A stretch of 64,000 nucleotides of DNA, from assembly GCF_003065485.1 (NCBI RefSeq), contig NZ_CP026951.1:1488001-1552000 (forward strand). The letters run 5' to 3'. The translations under genes were made by a program, and so were the position numbers. Below, in pieces: positions 1-10,529 of the stretch. The notes below the pieces were generated by a model that did not search any database, was not told where the DNA came from, and saw only the letters and a program-made list of their open reading frames with translations. Position 1 is the first letter of the stretch. The number at the start of each line of letters is the position of its first letter. This DNA is from Salinibacterium hongtaonis. GTDB lineage: Bacteria > Actinomycetota > Actinomycetes > Actinomycetales > Microbacteriaceae.

Positions 1-315
1 GGCGAGCTCATGCTCCAGGCCTGCGACGTCTTTGACCGAGGCGGAGGTCTCGAGCCGTGCCGTGTCGCGCGCAATACGCGCCTCGACCACGGCAACATCG
101 GCCTCAATGCGTCCGAGCTCCAGGCGCGCGTCTTCAACGGCTCCCGTATCGGTCAGGAGTCGCTGGCGGAGTGTCTCTAGGGACGACGCGAGTTCGGCGA
201 GCCTGGCGTTTTCTGGCAGCGCCTTGGCTTGGTGATCCAACTGGGCAAGACGCGTATCGCTAGCCTGCAGGGCAAGAAGTTGGGCTTGGGAATCGGGACT
301 GGCTTTCAATGCCAT
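1..315 (-). CDS. C4-type zinc-ribbon coiled-coil protein, N-terminal part (cut by window edge)
   Basis: The gene opens with ATG at 315 and runs off the left edge, so only about 105 N-terminal residues are visible. They are rich in Ala, Leu, Glu and Arg, begin MALKASPDSQAQLL, and form a long heptad-like coiled coil ending in SVKDVAGLEHELA. This matches the start of the CT398-like zinc-ribbon family, whose C4 zinc ribbon would lie at the C-terminus outside the window. In actinobacteria this gene commonly follows the Nif3-like gene, as here (76 bp downstream of it, same strand). A role in nucleic-acid binding or as an adaptor is assumed for the family but not shown. The zinc cysteines cannot be checked here. 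Confidence 0.75.
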   Translation of the reverse strand, partial: MALKASPDSQAQLLALQASDTRLAQLDHQAKALPENARLAELASSLETLRQRLLTDTGAVEDARLELGRIEADVAVVEARIARDTARLETSASVKDVAGLEHELA

Positions 316-390
316 CGCGGTTCTCGCTTTCTCGGTAATTGAGTTGAATGGGCTAGTGAGCGATTGGGGCGAACGAAATACTGTGCCGCG

Positions 391-1215
391 CTATTGAACA
401 ATGACGAAGTCCCACGGGTCGGTGCGTGCATCGCTCACCGTGACCGTGACGCCGGGAAGCATGGCGCGAAGCTGCTCGGCTGCGGTTTCGAGCCAGAGCC
501 ATTCACTCGCCCAATGAGAGATGTCGATCAGAGCCGGAGCCCCGCCGAGACGTGCTGCTTCGCGAGCCTCAGATGCAGGATGATGGCGAAGATCGGACGT
601 GATGTACACGTCCGCTGCCCTCACAGCCGGGTCGCTCAGAAGTGAATCCCCCGCGCCCGCGCAGAGGGCAACGGTGGAGATCTCCCGCTCGTAGTCGCCG
701 GCGACTCGCACACCACTGGCCGTCGGCGGCAGGATCTCGGCAAGGATCCGGGCAAGTCTGCCCAGGGTAATCGGCGAGCCGAGGGTGCCGACACGGCCGA
801 GCCCTCGAGACTCGGGGGCACCTACGACGATGGGGCGCATCGCCTGGAGGCCGAGCCGTTCCGCGAGCACAGCAGAGGTTCCCGTCTCAACGACATCGGC
901 GTTGGTATGGGCGGCGAGCAGCGCGCAGTTGCTGCGGATCAACCGGGCGATCAGTGCGCCCTTGTAACGGTCTTCGGCGACGCTGGTGACTCCGCGGAGA
1001 AGGAGCGGATGGTGCACGATGAGCAGGTCTGCACCGGAGGCGACCGCCTCTTCTACCGTGTCGGCGACGGCGTCGACCGCAAGCAGAATTGATTCGACGG
1101 GTGCCGACGGGTCTCCCACGGCAAGCCCCGGCGCGTCCCAGTCCTCGGCGCCGCGCGCTGGCCAGAGTTGCTCGATGACGGCGGAGACCTCGGCAACAGT
1201 TACAGACACCTCCAC
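391..1215 (-). CDS. Nif3-like dinuclear metal centre protein
   Basis: 274 residues with a GTG start at 1215. The family motifs are visible in order: LLIVHHPLLLRG near residue 65 (metal-binding His pair), AAHTNAD near residue 100, SDLRHH near 205 and DISHWASEW near 230. These are the metal-ligand blocks of the Nif3/YbgI (DUF34) family, which forms toroidal hexamers with a two-metal site. Proposed GTP cyclohydrolase-like or metal-chaperone functions are not settled. The length is the usual one for the short form without an inserted PII-like domain. It sits upstream of the zinc-ribbon gene and downstream of the permease gene, all on the minus strand, so the three may be co-transcribed. Confidence 0.88.
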   Translation of the reverse strand: MEVSVTVAEVSAVIEQLWPARGAEDWDAPGLAVGDPSAPVESILLAVDAVADTVEEAVASGADLLIVHHPLLLRGVTSVAEDRYKGALIARLIRSNCALLAAHTNADVVETGTSAVLAERLGLQAMRPIVVGAPESRGLGRVGTLGSPITLGRLARILAEILPPTASGVRVAGDYEREISTVALCAGAGDSLLSDPAVRAADVYITSDLRHHPASEAREAARLGGAPALIDISHWASEWLWLETAAEQLRAMLPGVTVTVSDARTDPWDFVIVQ

Positions 1216-1274
1216 AGTCTACCGACGGCAGGGCATTCGAGCGGAGCGGCTCAGCGCCTCAGCGGGTCAGCGCC

Positions 1275-4031
<2,757 letters not shown>

Positions 4032-4119
4032 ATACTAGCGACACGCTCCGACCAAGCGAAGGAAACTTCAGATGTGCCGAATATCCGGGTTAGTCCGGGG
4101 TGAACTGCTCGACGGCGGT

Positions 4120-4938
4120 TCAGAAGAGTGGATATCCACGAGCGATGTCGGCCGCTGCTGCTGCGCGTGACCGAGGCAACACGACGGGCGCGCCATTGTC
4201 TGGGTCGGCAATGACCCTGCATGGCATGCCGAAAACCTCTTCGACGAGTTCGGCGGTCACAACATCGCGAGGGTGACCCTCCTTGACGATGCGCCCGTCC
4301 TTCATCGCAATGAGATGTGAGGCATAGCGTGCGGCGAGATTGATCTCATGCAGCACGGCAACCACCGTGCGACCCTCTCCGCGAAGTCGCTCAATCAGAT
4401 CGAGCAGCTCGACCTGATGCGCGATGTCCAAAAAGGTCGTGGGCTCATCGAGCAGAATCAGAGGCGTCTGTTGCGCGAGCACCATCGCCACCCAGACGCG
4501 CTGACGCTGGCCGCCCGACAGCTCATCGAGAAGCCGCCCCCTTAGATCAGAAACGCCCGTGGCTGCCATGGCCTGCTCGACAACCTCTTCGTCCTCTCTC
4601 GACCATCGCGATAGCAGCGATTGGTGGGGAAAGCGGCCGCGTGCGACGAGGTCTTCGACCGCTATTCCGTCGGGGGCGATCGATGATTGCGGCAGGAGCC
4701 CCAGGCGACGAGCCACCTCGCGGGACGGCAGTTCGTGAATGGCACGGCCGTCGAGGGTTACCGTGCCCGACTGGGGTGCGAGCAGCCGGCCCAGTGCCTT
4801 GAGAAGTGTCGACTTGCCACAGGCGTTCGGCCCCACGATCACCGTGAAGGAACCATCGGGAATAGCGATGTCGACATCCTGCACCACTCGACGATCGCCG
4901 TAGCCGATGTCGAGGTGCTCGCCGTGCAGTCTGGTCAT
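4120..4938 (-). CDS. Iron-siderophore-type ABC transporter ATP-binding protein (FecE/FepC-like)
   Basis: 272 residues starting at ATG 4938, chosen because CCAGGAG sits just upstream; the reading frame extends further but lacks a ribosome site there. Visible are Walker A (GPNACGKST, with Ala where Gly is common), the Q-loop (LPQSS), the signature LSGGQRQRVWVA, Walker B (LILLDEPTTFLDIA) and the H-loop (VLHEINLAARYA). The TTFLDIAHQ and HEINLAARY blocks are typical of FecCD-associated ATPases that energise siderophore, haem or cobalamin import. No permease or binding protein lies next to it, so partners must be encoded elsewhere. It follows the dioxygenase gene on the same strand, beyond a strong hairpin. 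Confidence 0.85.
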   Translation of the reverse strand: MTRLHGEHLDIGYGDRRVVQDVDIAIPDGSFTVIVGPNACGKSTLLKALGRLLAPQSGTVTLDGRAIHELPSREVARRLGLLPQSSIAPDGIAVEDLVARGRFPHQSLLSRWSREDEEVVEQAMAATGVSDLRGRLLDELSGGQRQRVWVAMVLAQQTPLILLDEPTTFLDIAHQVELLDLIERLRGEGRTVVAVLHEINLAARYASHLIAMKDGRIVKEGHPRDVVTAELVEEVFGMPCRVIADPDNGAPVVLPRSRAAAAADIARGYPLF

Positions 4939-4972
4939 GCGATCTCCTGGCAGATCCTTCGCGCCTAACCGA

Positions 4973-5004
4973 CGGATGCCCCGGTCGGGTGACCGGGGCA
5001 TCCG
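4973..5004 (-). terminator. Strong hairpin between dioxygenase and ABC ATPase genes
   Basis: Perfect 14-bp inverted repeat (CGGATGCCCCGGTC and its complement) with a 4-base loop, starting 26 bp after the dioxygenase stop. It has no U-tract on the minus strand. It could end the dioxygenase transcript or partly attenuate read-through into the ATPase gene. Confidence 0.75.
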
Positions 5005-5030
5005 CATGATTCCTGGTGCTGAGGCGAGGG

Positions 5031-5804
5031 TTACGCCTCGCTCATAGCGGTCTTCTCGGCCTGACCCTTTGCCGCGTAGTACGCGGCGCGGGCGGCGATG
5101 CGGCGAGCCTGCTCTGCCTGACCTGCATCGAGAACCTCCTGAGGTACCTCGACGTTGGGAACTCGGCTCACGCCGTTGTACTTCTCGATGTAGGCGTCAA
5201 GCTCGGGGCCGGACTCCCACGACGTGATGAGGCAGTAGCGCGGCTCGGTGCCGTTGTGGGTGACGGCGTGCCACAGGCGCTGCGTGTCGACAATTACCTG
5301 CGCGCCGGCGGGCAGCGCAATGCGGTACTCAACGCTCGGGTCAGTGCGGTTCTCGCGCAGAACGAAGTAGCTGTCCTTGTCGTCCGACAGGTTGAAGAAG
5401 CCGCGAACTACCCAGCCAGTGCCGTCGGGGTTCAGACGGTTGTTGTCGTCCTGGTGAAGGTTGTAGAGGGTGTCGGCGTAGGTGTTCGGCATGAGCTCGA
5501 TCACGCGGCAGCGGCCGACGTTTGCACCGGGCTCCAGAGCGCGCTCTACGAGCGTGGGAGCCTTCTCTACCTGCGACGGGATCCAGACGCCATCCTTGTC
5601 GGTGCGCGGCGGCTTGTGGTTCCAGAAGCCGTTGACCTCGATCTCACCCTTGGCGCTCGCGAGGGGCGCAAAGCGGGTCTCTCCCGAGGACTTCCAGTCG
5701 ACATATTCGATGTCGTGCCATTCCTTGGGATCGATTGGCTTGTTGTAGCGGTCGAGTACGACATAGCCGGTCTCTTCGAGAGCGGCGGACTTGATGTAAC
5801 CCAT
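5031..5804 (-). CDS. Putative iron-regulated Fe(II)/2-oxoglutarate-dependent dioxygenase
   Basis: 257 residues from ATG 5804 (MGYIKSAALEETGY); an in-frame ATG at 5816 is the alternative. The protein shows an HxD motif (H117-Q-D119, in NLHQDDNN), a second histidine in RLWHAVTH (H179) and an arginine ten residues later (R189, in EPRYCLI). This is the order and spacing of the metal triad and co-substrate arginine in cupin-fold 2-oxoglutarate dioxygenases. I do not recognise the exact subfamily or substrate. A DtxR/IdeR-like box lies about 50 bp upstream and a siderophore-type ABC ATPase gene follows. This context suggests a role under iron limitation, such as siderophore modification or intracellular iron release, by inference only. 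Confidence 0.65.
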   Translation of the reverse strand: MGYIKSAALEETGYVVLDRYNKPIDPKEWHDIEYVDWKSSGETRFAPLASAKGEIEVNGFWNHKPPRTDKDGVWIPSQVEKAPTLVERALEPGANVGRCRVIELMPNTYADTLYNLHQDDNNRLNPDGTGWVVRGFFNLSDDKDSYFVLRENRTDPSVEYRIALPAGAQVIVDTQRLWHAVTHNGTEPRYCLITSWESGPELDAYIEKYNGVSRVPNVEVPQEVLDAGQAEQARRIAARAAYYAAKGQAEKTAMSEA

Positions 5805-5856
5805 GAGGCGGATCATTCCCTTTCGTATGGGGCCAGCACGTTTTAACAGGCCCAAC

Positions 5857-5875
5857 TTAGGTAAGCCTAACAGCC
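5857..5875. promoter_or_regulatory. DtxR/IdeR-type iron box
   Basis: Read on the minus strand the site is GGCTGTTAGGCTTACCTAA. It agrees with the actinobacterial DtxR/IdeR consensus (TTAGGTTAGGCTTACCTAA) at about 15 of 19 positions, including 14 consecutive bases. It lies in the 120-bp divergent region, about 50 bp from the dioxygenase start and 50 bp from the start of the GmrSD-like gene. Repression by iron-loaded regulator is therefore plausible, most directly for the dioxygenase. Confidence 0.75.
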
Positions 5876-5925
5876 GACATCCACTTACACTGGGAAGGCC
5901 AGCACCTGAGGAGCTAAACATTCAG

Positions 5926-7935
5926 ATGGATACCGCCACGAACGTCGACGCCACCGCTGTCAACACAATTCGATGGCTTTCAGCCCCCGCCACCACGATC
6001 ATCGTTCCCGTCTACCAGCGGCAATACCGCTGGGACATTGGTGGATGCGAACAACTGCTCGCCGATATCCGCGCGGTCGCCGATTCCGAGGACCAGCAGA
6101 CTCACTTCTTGGGTTCAATCCTCTCGACCTCGAGCAACGACGGCTCCGCTGGCGACCTCGTGCTTATCGACGGCCAGCAGCGCATCACGACGATCATGTT
6201 GCTCATCGCGGCGCTCCACCACACGGTCAAGAACGTCGACCCTGAGCTCGCATCCCACCTTGAGGCCGTGCTCATGCGCAACGCCGGCGAGCCGGGCACG
6301 AAGCTCCGCCCTCACCGCGAGTGGGCTGACGTCTTCGAGAGCGTCGTGCTTGACCGACGCCCCGCCGACGCCGAGCTGCGCGACTCTCGCTTCGACAACA
6401 ACTACGCGTTCTTCCGCAGCCAGATTCCGGCCGAGGAGGTGCCGCGAATCTGGTCTGGTTTGCAGCGCCTTGAGCATGTCTCAATCACACTCGGCACCAA
6501 TGCCAATGCACAGCAGACGTTCGAGAGCCTCAACTCGACGGGTGAACCGCTGCGCGATCATGAGCTGATCCACAACTACGTGCTGATGGGTCTTTCGCAC
6601 GCCGAGCAGAGCGAAATCGAAGATAGTTTCTGGCTGCCCATCGAACACAACACGGGCGACGCAATCGGCGCATTCTGGCGGCACTTCATGATCATGACGA
6701 CGGGTCGCGAAATCGACGCCGCCGACGGTCGAGGCGTCTACGACACGTTCCGCCACCGTTTTCCACGGCTAGACCTCCACATCCTCCGCAAGCAGGCCAC
6801 CGAGTGGCGCGAGTTTTCGGAGGTCTACAGCGCGCTGCTCGACCCGACGCACGAGCCGGATGAGGAGATCGCCCGGCAGCTCGGCTACGTCAACACGTTT
6901 GGCCGGGGTATGTACCCCCTCGTCATGCGGGCCTACTACGACTACCGCCTGGGCATGTCGGCTCGGGATGCTCTGATCAACACACTCGAGAACATCCAGT
7001 CGCTGCTGCTGCGGCGCACTGCCGTCGGCCTCAAGAATGGCCGCCTCGTCGCACGGTTGTGCCGCGCTAGCGCGCACGGCCCCTCGGTATTGGCCTCCGC
7101 GAGTGCGCGGATCACCCCGTCAGATGAGCGGGTGCGGGTTGCGCTCAAGTACGGCGCCCTCCCCCACCCCGCATACGTGCTCGACCGTCTTTCCAACCAC
7201 GATCGGGTTGCGGATCTGGATGTTGAGCACATCCTTCCCGTCACTCCCGGCGATTCTTGGTCGGGCGATGGCGTGCGCTCCTGGTCCGAGTTCAGCGAGG
7301 ACGAGCAGAACAGCTACCGTGCCCTCTCGCAGACTCTGGGTAACCTCGCTCTTCTCGAACCGCACCTCGCAATGCGGGCGGGCAACGAGCCCTTCGCCGT
7401 GAAGCGCGACACGATCTATTCGCAGAGTGGCGTCGCCGCGACCCGCGAACTCGCCTCTGTTGAAACCTGGAACACGGCAGCCATCTCGGAGCGCACAGCG
7501 CGCCTCACGACCGAGTTCCTCCGCATCTGGGCTCGCCCAGCATCCGGTGAGATTGACGATGACGATCTGACCCCCGTTCTCGACGCCAAACGCCGCCGCG
7601 GCTGGCCACGCGGGTGGGAGCGTGAGTTTGACTACGTTGAGTACCGCGGCGAGCACTGGGAAGTGCACGACGTCAAGTACCTTTTCAATCGAGTATTCAA
7701 GCGGCTGTGGGCCGACTCCCGCGACAGCGTTGTCGCCTTCAGCGCCCGGCGCGGCGGGCCTATCTTCGACGCGCAAGCGTGGAACGGGCAGTGGGATGCA
7801 CTGGATGATTCCCACTTTCTCTACATGGGCTGGGACTCCAAATACATGCTGACGGCCGTGCAGGGAGTGCTCGAAGAGTCTGGACTCGCATCCGATGTCT
7901 TCGTCAAGTACTCCTACATCGGCGACGCAATGTAG
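5926..7935 (+). CDS. GmrSD-like type IV restriction protein (DUF262 + DUF1524)
   Basis: 669 residues from ATG 5926, preceded by GAGGAG about 13 bases upstream; the frame is open further upstream but unsupported. The N-terminal DUF262 (GmrS-like) domain shows PVYQRQYRW at residues 28-36 and the DGQQR nucleotide-handling motif at 82-86. The central DUF1524 (GmrD-like) nuclease domain shows DVEHILPVT near residue 435 and LGNLALLE with AGNEPFAVKRDTIY downstream, the His-Asn finger pattern of this HNH family. A further ~110 residues (about 560-669) form an extra domain I do not recognise. In characterised members the protein cleaves DNA with modified, often glucosylated, cytosine. It stands alone, with no other defence gene nearby. 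Confidence 0.85.
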   Translation: MDTATNVDATAVNTIRWLSAPATTIIVPVYQRQYRWDIGGCEQLLADIRAVADSEDQQTHFLGSILSTSSNDGSAGDLVLIDGQQRITTIMLLIAALHHTVKNVDPELASHLEAVLMRNAGEPGTKLRPHREWADVFESVVLDRRPADAELRDSRFDNNYAFFRSQIPAEEVPRIWSGLQRLEHVSITLGTNANAQQTFESLNSTGEPLRDHELIHNYVLMGLSHAEQSEIEDSFWLPIEHNTGDAIGAFWRHFMIMTTGREIDAADGRGVYDTFRHRFPRLDLHILRKQATEWREFSEVYSALLDPTHEPDEEIARQLGYVNTFGRGMYPLVMRAYYDYRLGMSARDALINTLENIQSLLLRRTAVGLKNGRLVARLCRASAHGPSVLASASARITPSDERVRVALKYGALPHPAYVLDRLSNHDRVADLDVEHILPVTPGDSWSGDGVRSWSEFSEDEQNSYRALSQTLGNLALLEPHLAMRAGNEPFAVKRDTIYSQSGVAATRELASVETWNTAAISERTARLTTEFLRIWARPASGEIDDDDLTPVLDAKRRRGWPRGWEREFDYVEYRGEHWEVHDVKYLFNRVFKRLWADSRDSVVAFSARRGGPIFDAQAWNGQWDALDDSHFLYMGWDSKYMLTAVQGVLEESGLASDVFVKYSYIGDAM

Positions 7936-8075
7936 CTTCTGCTAGCGCTCGCTCGCCGGCACCGCCAGCACGTTGCGAATCGTTCTCGCACTGGCATTCC
8001 CAGCGAGATTGGCATTGGCTGGCCAAAGAACGGACAGGGCCCGCTCGGCCCTTGGTGAAGCGAAGAGGTCACGAG

Positions 8076-9101
8076 ATGCGCGGTGTAATGATGTACGCCC
8101 CAGGGGATGTTCGCGTCGAGGACCGCCCCATGCCCTCCATCCTCGAACCCACCGATGCCATTATCAAGGTCGCCGCCACGTGCATATGTGGCTCCGATCT
8201 ATGGCCATACCGTGGGTTGGAGCCGCTTGCGGCGGTTCCGCAGCCGATGGGTCACGAGTACGTCGGAGTGGTTGAGACCGTCGGCGACCAGGTGACGAGC
8301 GTTCGCCAGGGAGACTTCGTCGTCGGCTCATTTGTGGCCTCGGATAACACGTGCGAGATCTGTCGATCCGGATATCAGTCGCGGTGCATTCACAACGTGA
8401 TGATGGGGTCGATCGGCACTCAGGCTGAGTACGCGCGCATCCCTCTCGCCGACGGCACCCTGGTCGCAACCCCCGCATACCCCGCCGATGACCTCATTGC
8501 CCCGCTGCTGGCCGCATCCGACGTTCTTGGTACGGGTTGGTATGCCGCGGTCGCCGCGCAGGCCGGCCCCGGTCGCACCATCGCCGTCGTCGGTGACGGC
8601 GCGGTGGGGCTCTGCGCGATCCTCGCCGCACGGCAGCTGGGGGCCGAACGGATCATCGCCTTCAGCCGCCATCCCGAGCGGCAGGCACTCGCGCGTGCGT
8701 TTGGAGCAACCGACATCGTCGAGGAACGTGGCGACGAGGGCGCAGCGAAGGTGCGAGAGCTCACTAACGGATATGGAGCGCACGGCACTGCCGAAGCGGT
8801 AGGCACACAGCTCTCTATGTCGCAGGCGATTCAGTCGACCCGGCCCGGCGGGTACGTGGGCTATGTCGGGGTCTCGCACGGCGTGGAGCTGCGGGGCATC
8901 GACCTGTTCTTCAGAAGCGTGCACCTGCACGGCGGCCCTGCTCCCGTGAGGCATTTTTTGCCGACGTTGATCAAGCTGATCGGCGACCGCAGCATCGACC
9001 CTGGCAGGGTGTTCGACGTCACTTTGCCCCTTGAGGATGCCGCCGAAGGGTACCGGGCGATGGATGAGCGCCGCGCCATCAAAGTCATGCTCACGCTGTA
9101 G
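8076..9101 (+). CDS. Zinc-dependent medium-chain alcohol dehydrogenase
   Basis: 341 residues from ATG 8076 (MRGVMMYAPGDV), preceded by AGAGG. The catalytic zinc region shows CICGSDLWPYRG near residue 37 and MGHEYVG near 60. The dinucleotide fold shows VVGDGAVGLCA near 170. The structural-zinc loop is reduced to CEICRSGYQSRC, with three rather than four cysteines in the usual spacing, as in a subset of this superfamily. It oxidises an alcohol or polyol with NAD(P); the substrate cannot be deduced. The gene is monocistronic, with a terminator 30 bp downstream and a 140-bp gap upstream. Confidence 0.85.
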   Translation: MRGVMMYAPGDVRVEDRPMPSILEPTDAIIKVAATCICGSDLWPYRGLEPLAAVPQPMGHEYVGVVETVGDQVTSVRQGDFVVGSFVASDNTCEICRSGYQSRCIHNVMMGSIGTQAEYARIPLADGTLVATPAYPADDLIAPLLAASDVLGTGWYAAVAAQAGPGRTIAVVGDGAVGLCAILAARQLGAERIIAFSRHPERQALARAFGATDIVEERGDEGAAKVRELTNGYGAHGTAEAVGTQLSMSQAIQSTRPGGYVGYVGVSHGVELRGIDLFFRSVHLHGGPAPVRHFLPTLIKLIGDRSIDPGRVFDVTLPLEDAAEGYRAMDERRAIKVMLTL

Positions 9102-9132
9102 AAAATGCACGCTGTCGAACTCTGCGCAACCA

Positions 9133-9161
9133 AAAACCCCCGCACACTGTGCGGGGGTTTT
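9133..9161. terminator. Intrinsic terminator after the alcohol dehydrogenase
   Basis: Perfect 13-bp stem (AAAACCCCCGCAC and complement) with a 3-base loop and T-run on the plus strand, A-run on the other. It could work in both directions. Its final TTTT is also the first four bases of the 52-bp repeat copy. Confidence 0.9.
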
Positions 9162-9209
9162 CTGTGGTGGGCCCTACCGGGATCGAACCGATGACATCCA
9201 CGGTGTAAA
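9158..9209 (-). repeat. Left attachment-site copy (truncated tRNA-Val 3' end)
   Basis: 52 bases identical to 13592-13643. They comprise the 3' half of tRNA-Val from within the anticodon loop, the T arm, acceptor 3' strand, CCA and seven following bases. The flanking sequence diverges right after the repeat, and no 5' half of a tRNA follows. Confidence 0.88.
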
Positions 9210-9663
9210 TGTGACCGGGACCCGATTGGCGCGAGCAGAAGCCCGGAAACATGCGGAACTTTCGTTCCTGAGGCGAGCGCCGTTGACTCCTGACCTTCCA
9301 CGAGGAGGGCTGCGATGGCGGCTTTGAGCGCCCGCCTGGCTTCGCCAGGGTCGAAGCCACGCGCGAGCGTTGGCTCTATCGCCTCCGTCACCTGCTGGGG
9401 CAACGTGCGAGCATCCCGCGCCTGCCGACCGCTCAGACCGACTCGCCGCCGATTCCGTCCATCCATCTCAGCGGTCCCGTCACGGTCGCCCATCATGCCG
9501 CGACGTCGCCGTGGGCCAGCCCCGGCGACTCTAGGCGGACGCTTGACCGTGTTCCGACAACACGGTGTTCGCTGAACGTCATGAGAAACGAGAACGCGCG
9601 AGGTTCACGTCCGCGCCAACGATACGAGCAACATCGATCAGCGAGATCGCGAGGAATCGAGCG
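9210..9663. other. Non-coding or decayed stretch at left end of the relic island
   Basis: About 450 bp with no gene I can support. On the minus strand an open stretch from about 9496 reads through into the tRNA-derived repeat, so its C-terminal part cannot be a real protein end. Its first ~75 residues include ARGFDPGEARRALKAAIAAL, which has a plausible protein composition but which I could not assign. It may be the remains of a gene cut by integration or deletion. Confidence 0.4.
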
Positions 9664-9936
9664 ATGAAACCCATTCGAGTCGCGCTCCTCGCCGTCATCA
9701 TCTTTGCCTGGGTGATCGCGGCAGGGAGCTTCGTCAACAGCATCGCCGACGTCTCCAGTTTTCCTGGCGGCGTGCGGAGCGTGCTCGGGCTGTGGCCGGA
9801 TGCGGACACCGTCGCCGGCACAGCCGTCCGGTTCGGCGCGGTGGCGGTGCTCATCGCCGGGATCGTCGGCTACAGAGCGCTCGGCAAGCGGGTCAAGCGC
9901 CGGCAGGCGCTCCCCGCGGACGCCGACGCACGATGA
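9664..9936 (+). CDS. Small hypothetical membrane protein
   Basis: 90 residues from ATG 9664, preceded by GAGGAATCGAGCG as ribosome site. The first segment (about residues 5-24, LLAVIIFAWVIAAG) and a second one (about 58-75, VRFGAVAVLIAGIVGY) are membrane-spanning; the tail is basic and then acidic. No family recognised. It is the only plus-strand gene of the island besides the integrase fragment. Confidence 0.5.
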   Translation: MKPIRVALLAVIIFAWVIAAGSFVNSIADVSSFPGGVRSVLGLWPDADTVAGTAVRFGAVAVLIAGIVGYRALGKRVKRRQALPADADAR

Positions 9937-10070
9937 CGTCATAGCCCGAGGCAAAGACCGAGCTTGAACAACGGACCGCTGAGATCCGGCGTGGCGCCGG
10001 GAGCGGCCACAAGAGAGGAGATTTCCATGGATGCGTTCGCGATCGGTGACACGTCCGGTGATGACAGCGG

Positions 10071-10496
10071 CTATTCGGACGCGCGCCCCTCGTCGGCCGG
10101 CTCGGCATCGCGCTGCTGCATCTGCTCATGCGCGAGCCGGCTCGCCCGGACGATCACGTCGAGCTGCGCTGGGTTGTAGAGGGCGACTCCTTCGAAACCG
10201 GGAGGCAGGTCCGTCACGGAAGAGCCGATGAGGATCGCACTGATCTCAGCGCGAGCACGCTGAAGCCGCTCGATGCTCTTCGCGAGATCCGCATCAACCG
10301 CCGTCAGCGCTGCAGTGGGAGTGTCGTCGCCGAACCCCACCTGCTGAATCCGGTCGACGGGCACTCCCAGGTCGCGCAGGCGGCGGATCTGCAGGAGTCG
10401 GATCAGATGCCGGACCTCGTACTTCTTGTACCCGTTCGACATGCGATCAGGTTCCTCGAGCACGCCCACGCGGTGGTAGTGGCGGACGGTGTTCAC
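10071..10496 (-). CDS. MerR-family transcriptional regulator, start region compromised
   Basis: Given here from the only in-frame start codon, GTG 10496 (141 residues). The product has TVRHYHRVGVLEEPDR and KYEVRHLIRLLQIRRLRDLGVPVDRI, the second half of the MerR winged helix, then a coiled-coil dimerisation helix (AKSIERLQRARAEISA) and a short tail without an obvious ligand pocket. The missing first helix is still encoded upstream in frame (LADLKSAAVN), right after the TGA of the DUF1345 gene, but there is no ATG, GTG or TTG to start it. The gene is therefore either 5'-truncated or starts unconventionally. A functional MerR would be expected to control the neighbouring ABC exporter or DUF1345 gene. 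Confidence 0.7.
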   Translation of the reverse strand: MNTVRHYHRVGVLEEPDRMSNGYKKYEVRHLIRLLQIRRLRDLGVPVDRIQQVGFGDDTPTAALTAVDADLAKSIERLQRARAEISAILIGSSVTDLPPGFEGVALYNPAQLDVIVRASRLAHEQMQQRDAEPADEGRASE

Positions 10497-10529
10497 GGCC
10501 GCTGACTTCAGGTCTGCAAGAACCCTCGC

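Noticed and set aside
5926-9101. Larger defence island around the GmrSD-like gene
   Set aside because: Neighbours are a dioxygenase and an alcohol dehydrogenase; no methylase, helicase, toxin or other defence gene is near.
8861-9496. 211-codon minus-strand frame across the left att repeat
   Set aside because: It reads through the tRNA fragment, the terminator and the alcohol dehydrogenase antisense; only its first ~75 residues look protein-like and could not be assigned.
10027-10179. Short plus-strand frame starting MDAFAIGDTSGDD with a good ribosome site (GAGAGGAG)
   Set aside because: It soon runs antisense to the MerR coding region and becomes Ser/Cys/Ala-rich. It may be the remains of a gene start lost by deletion, but it is not supported as a gene.
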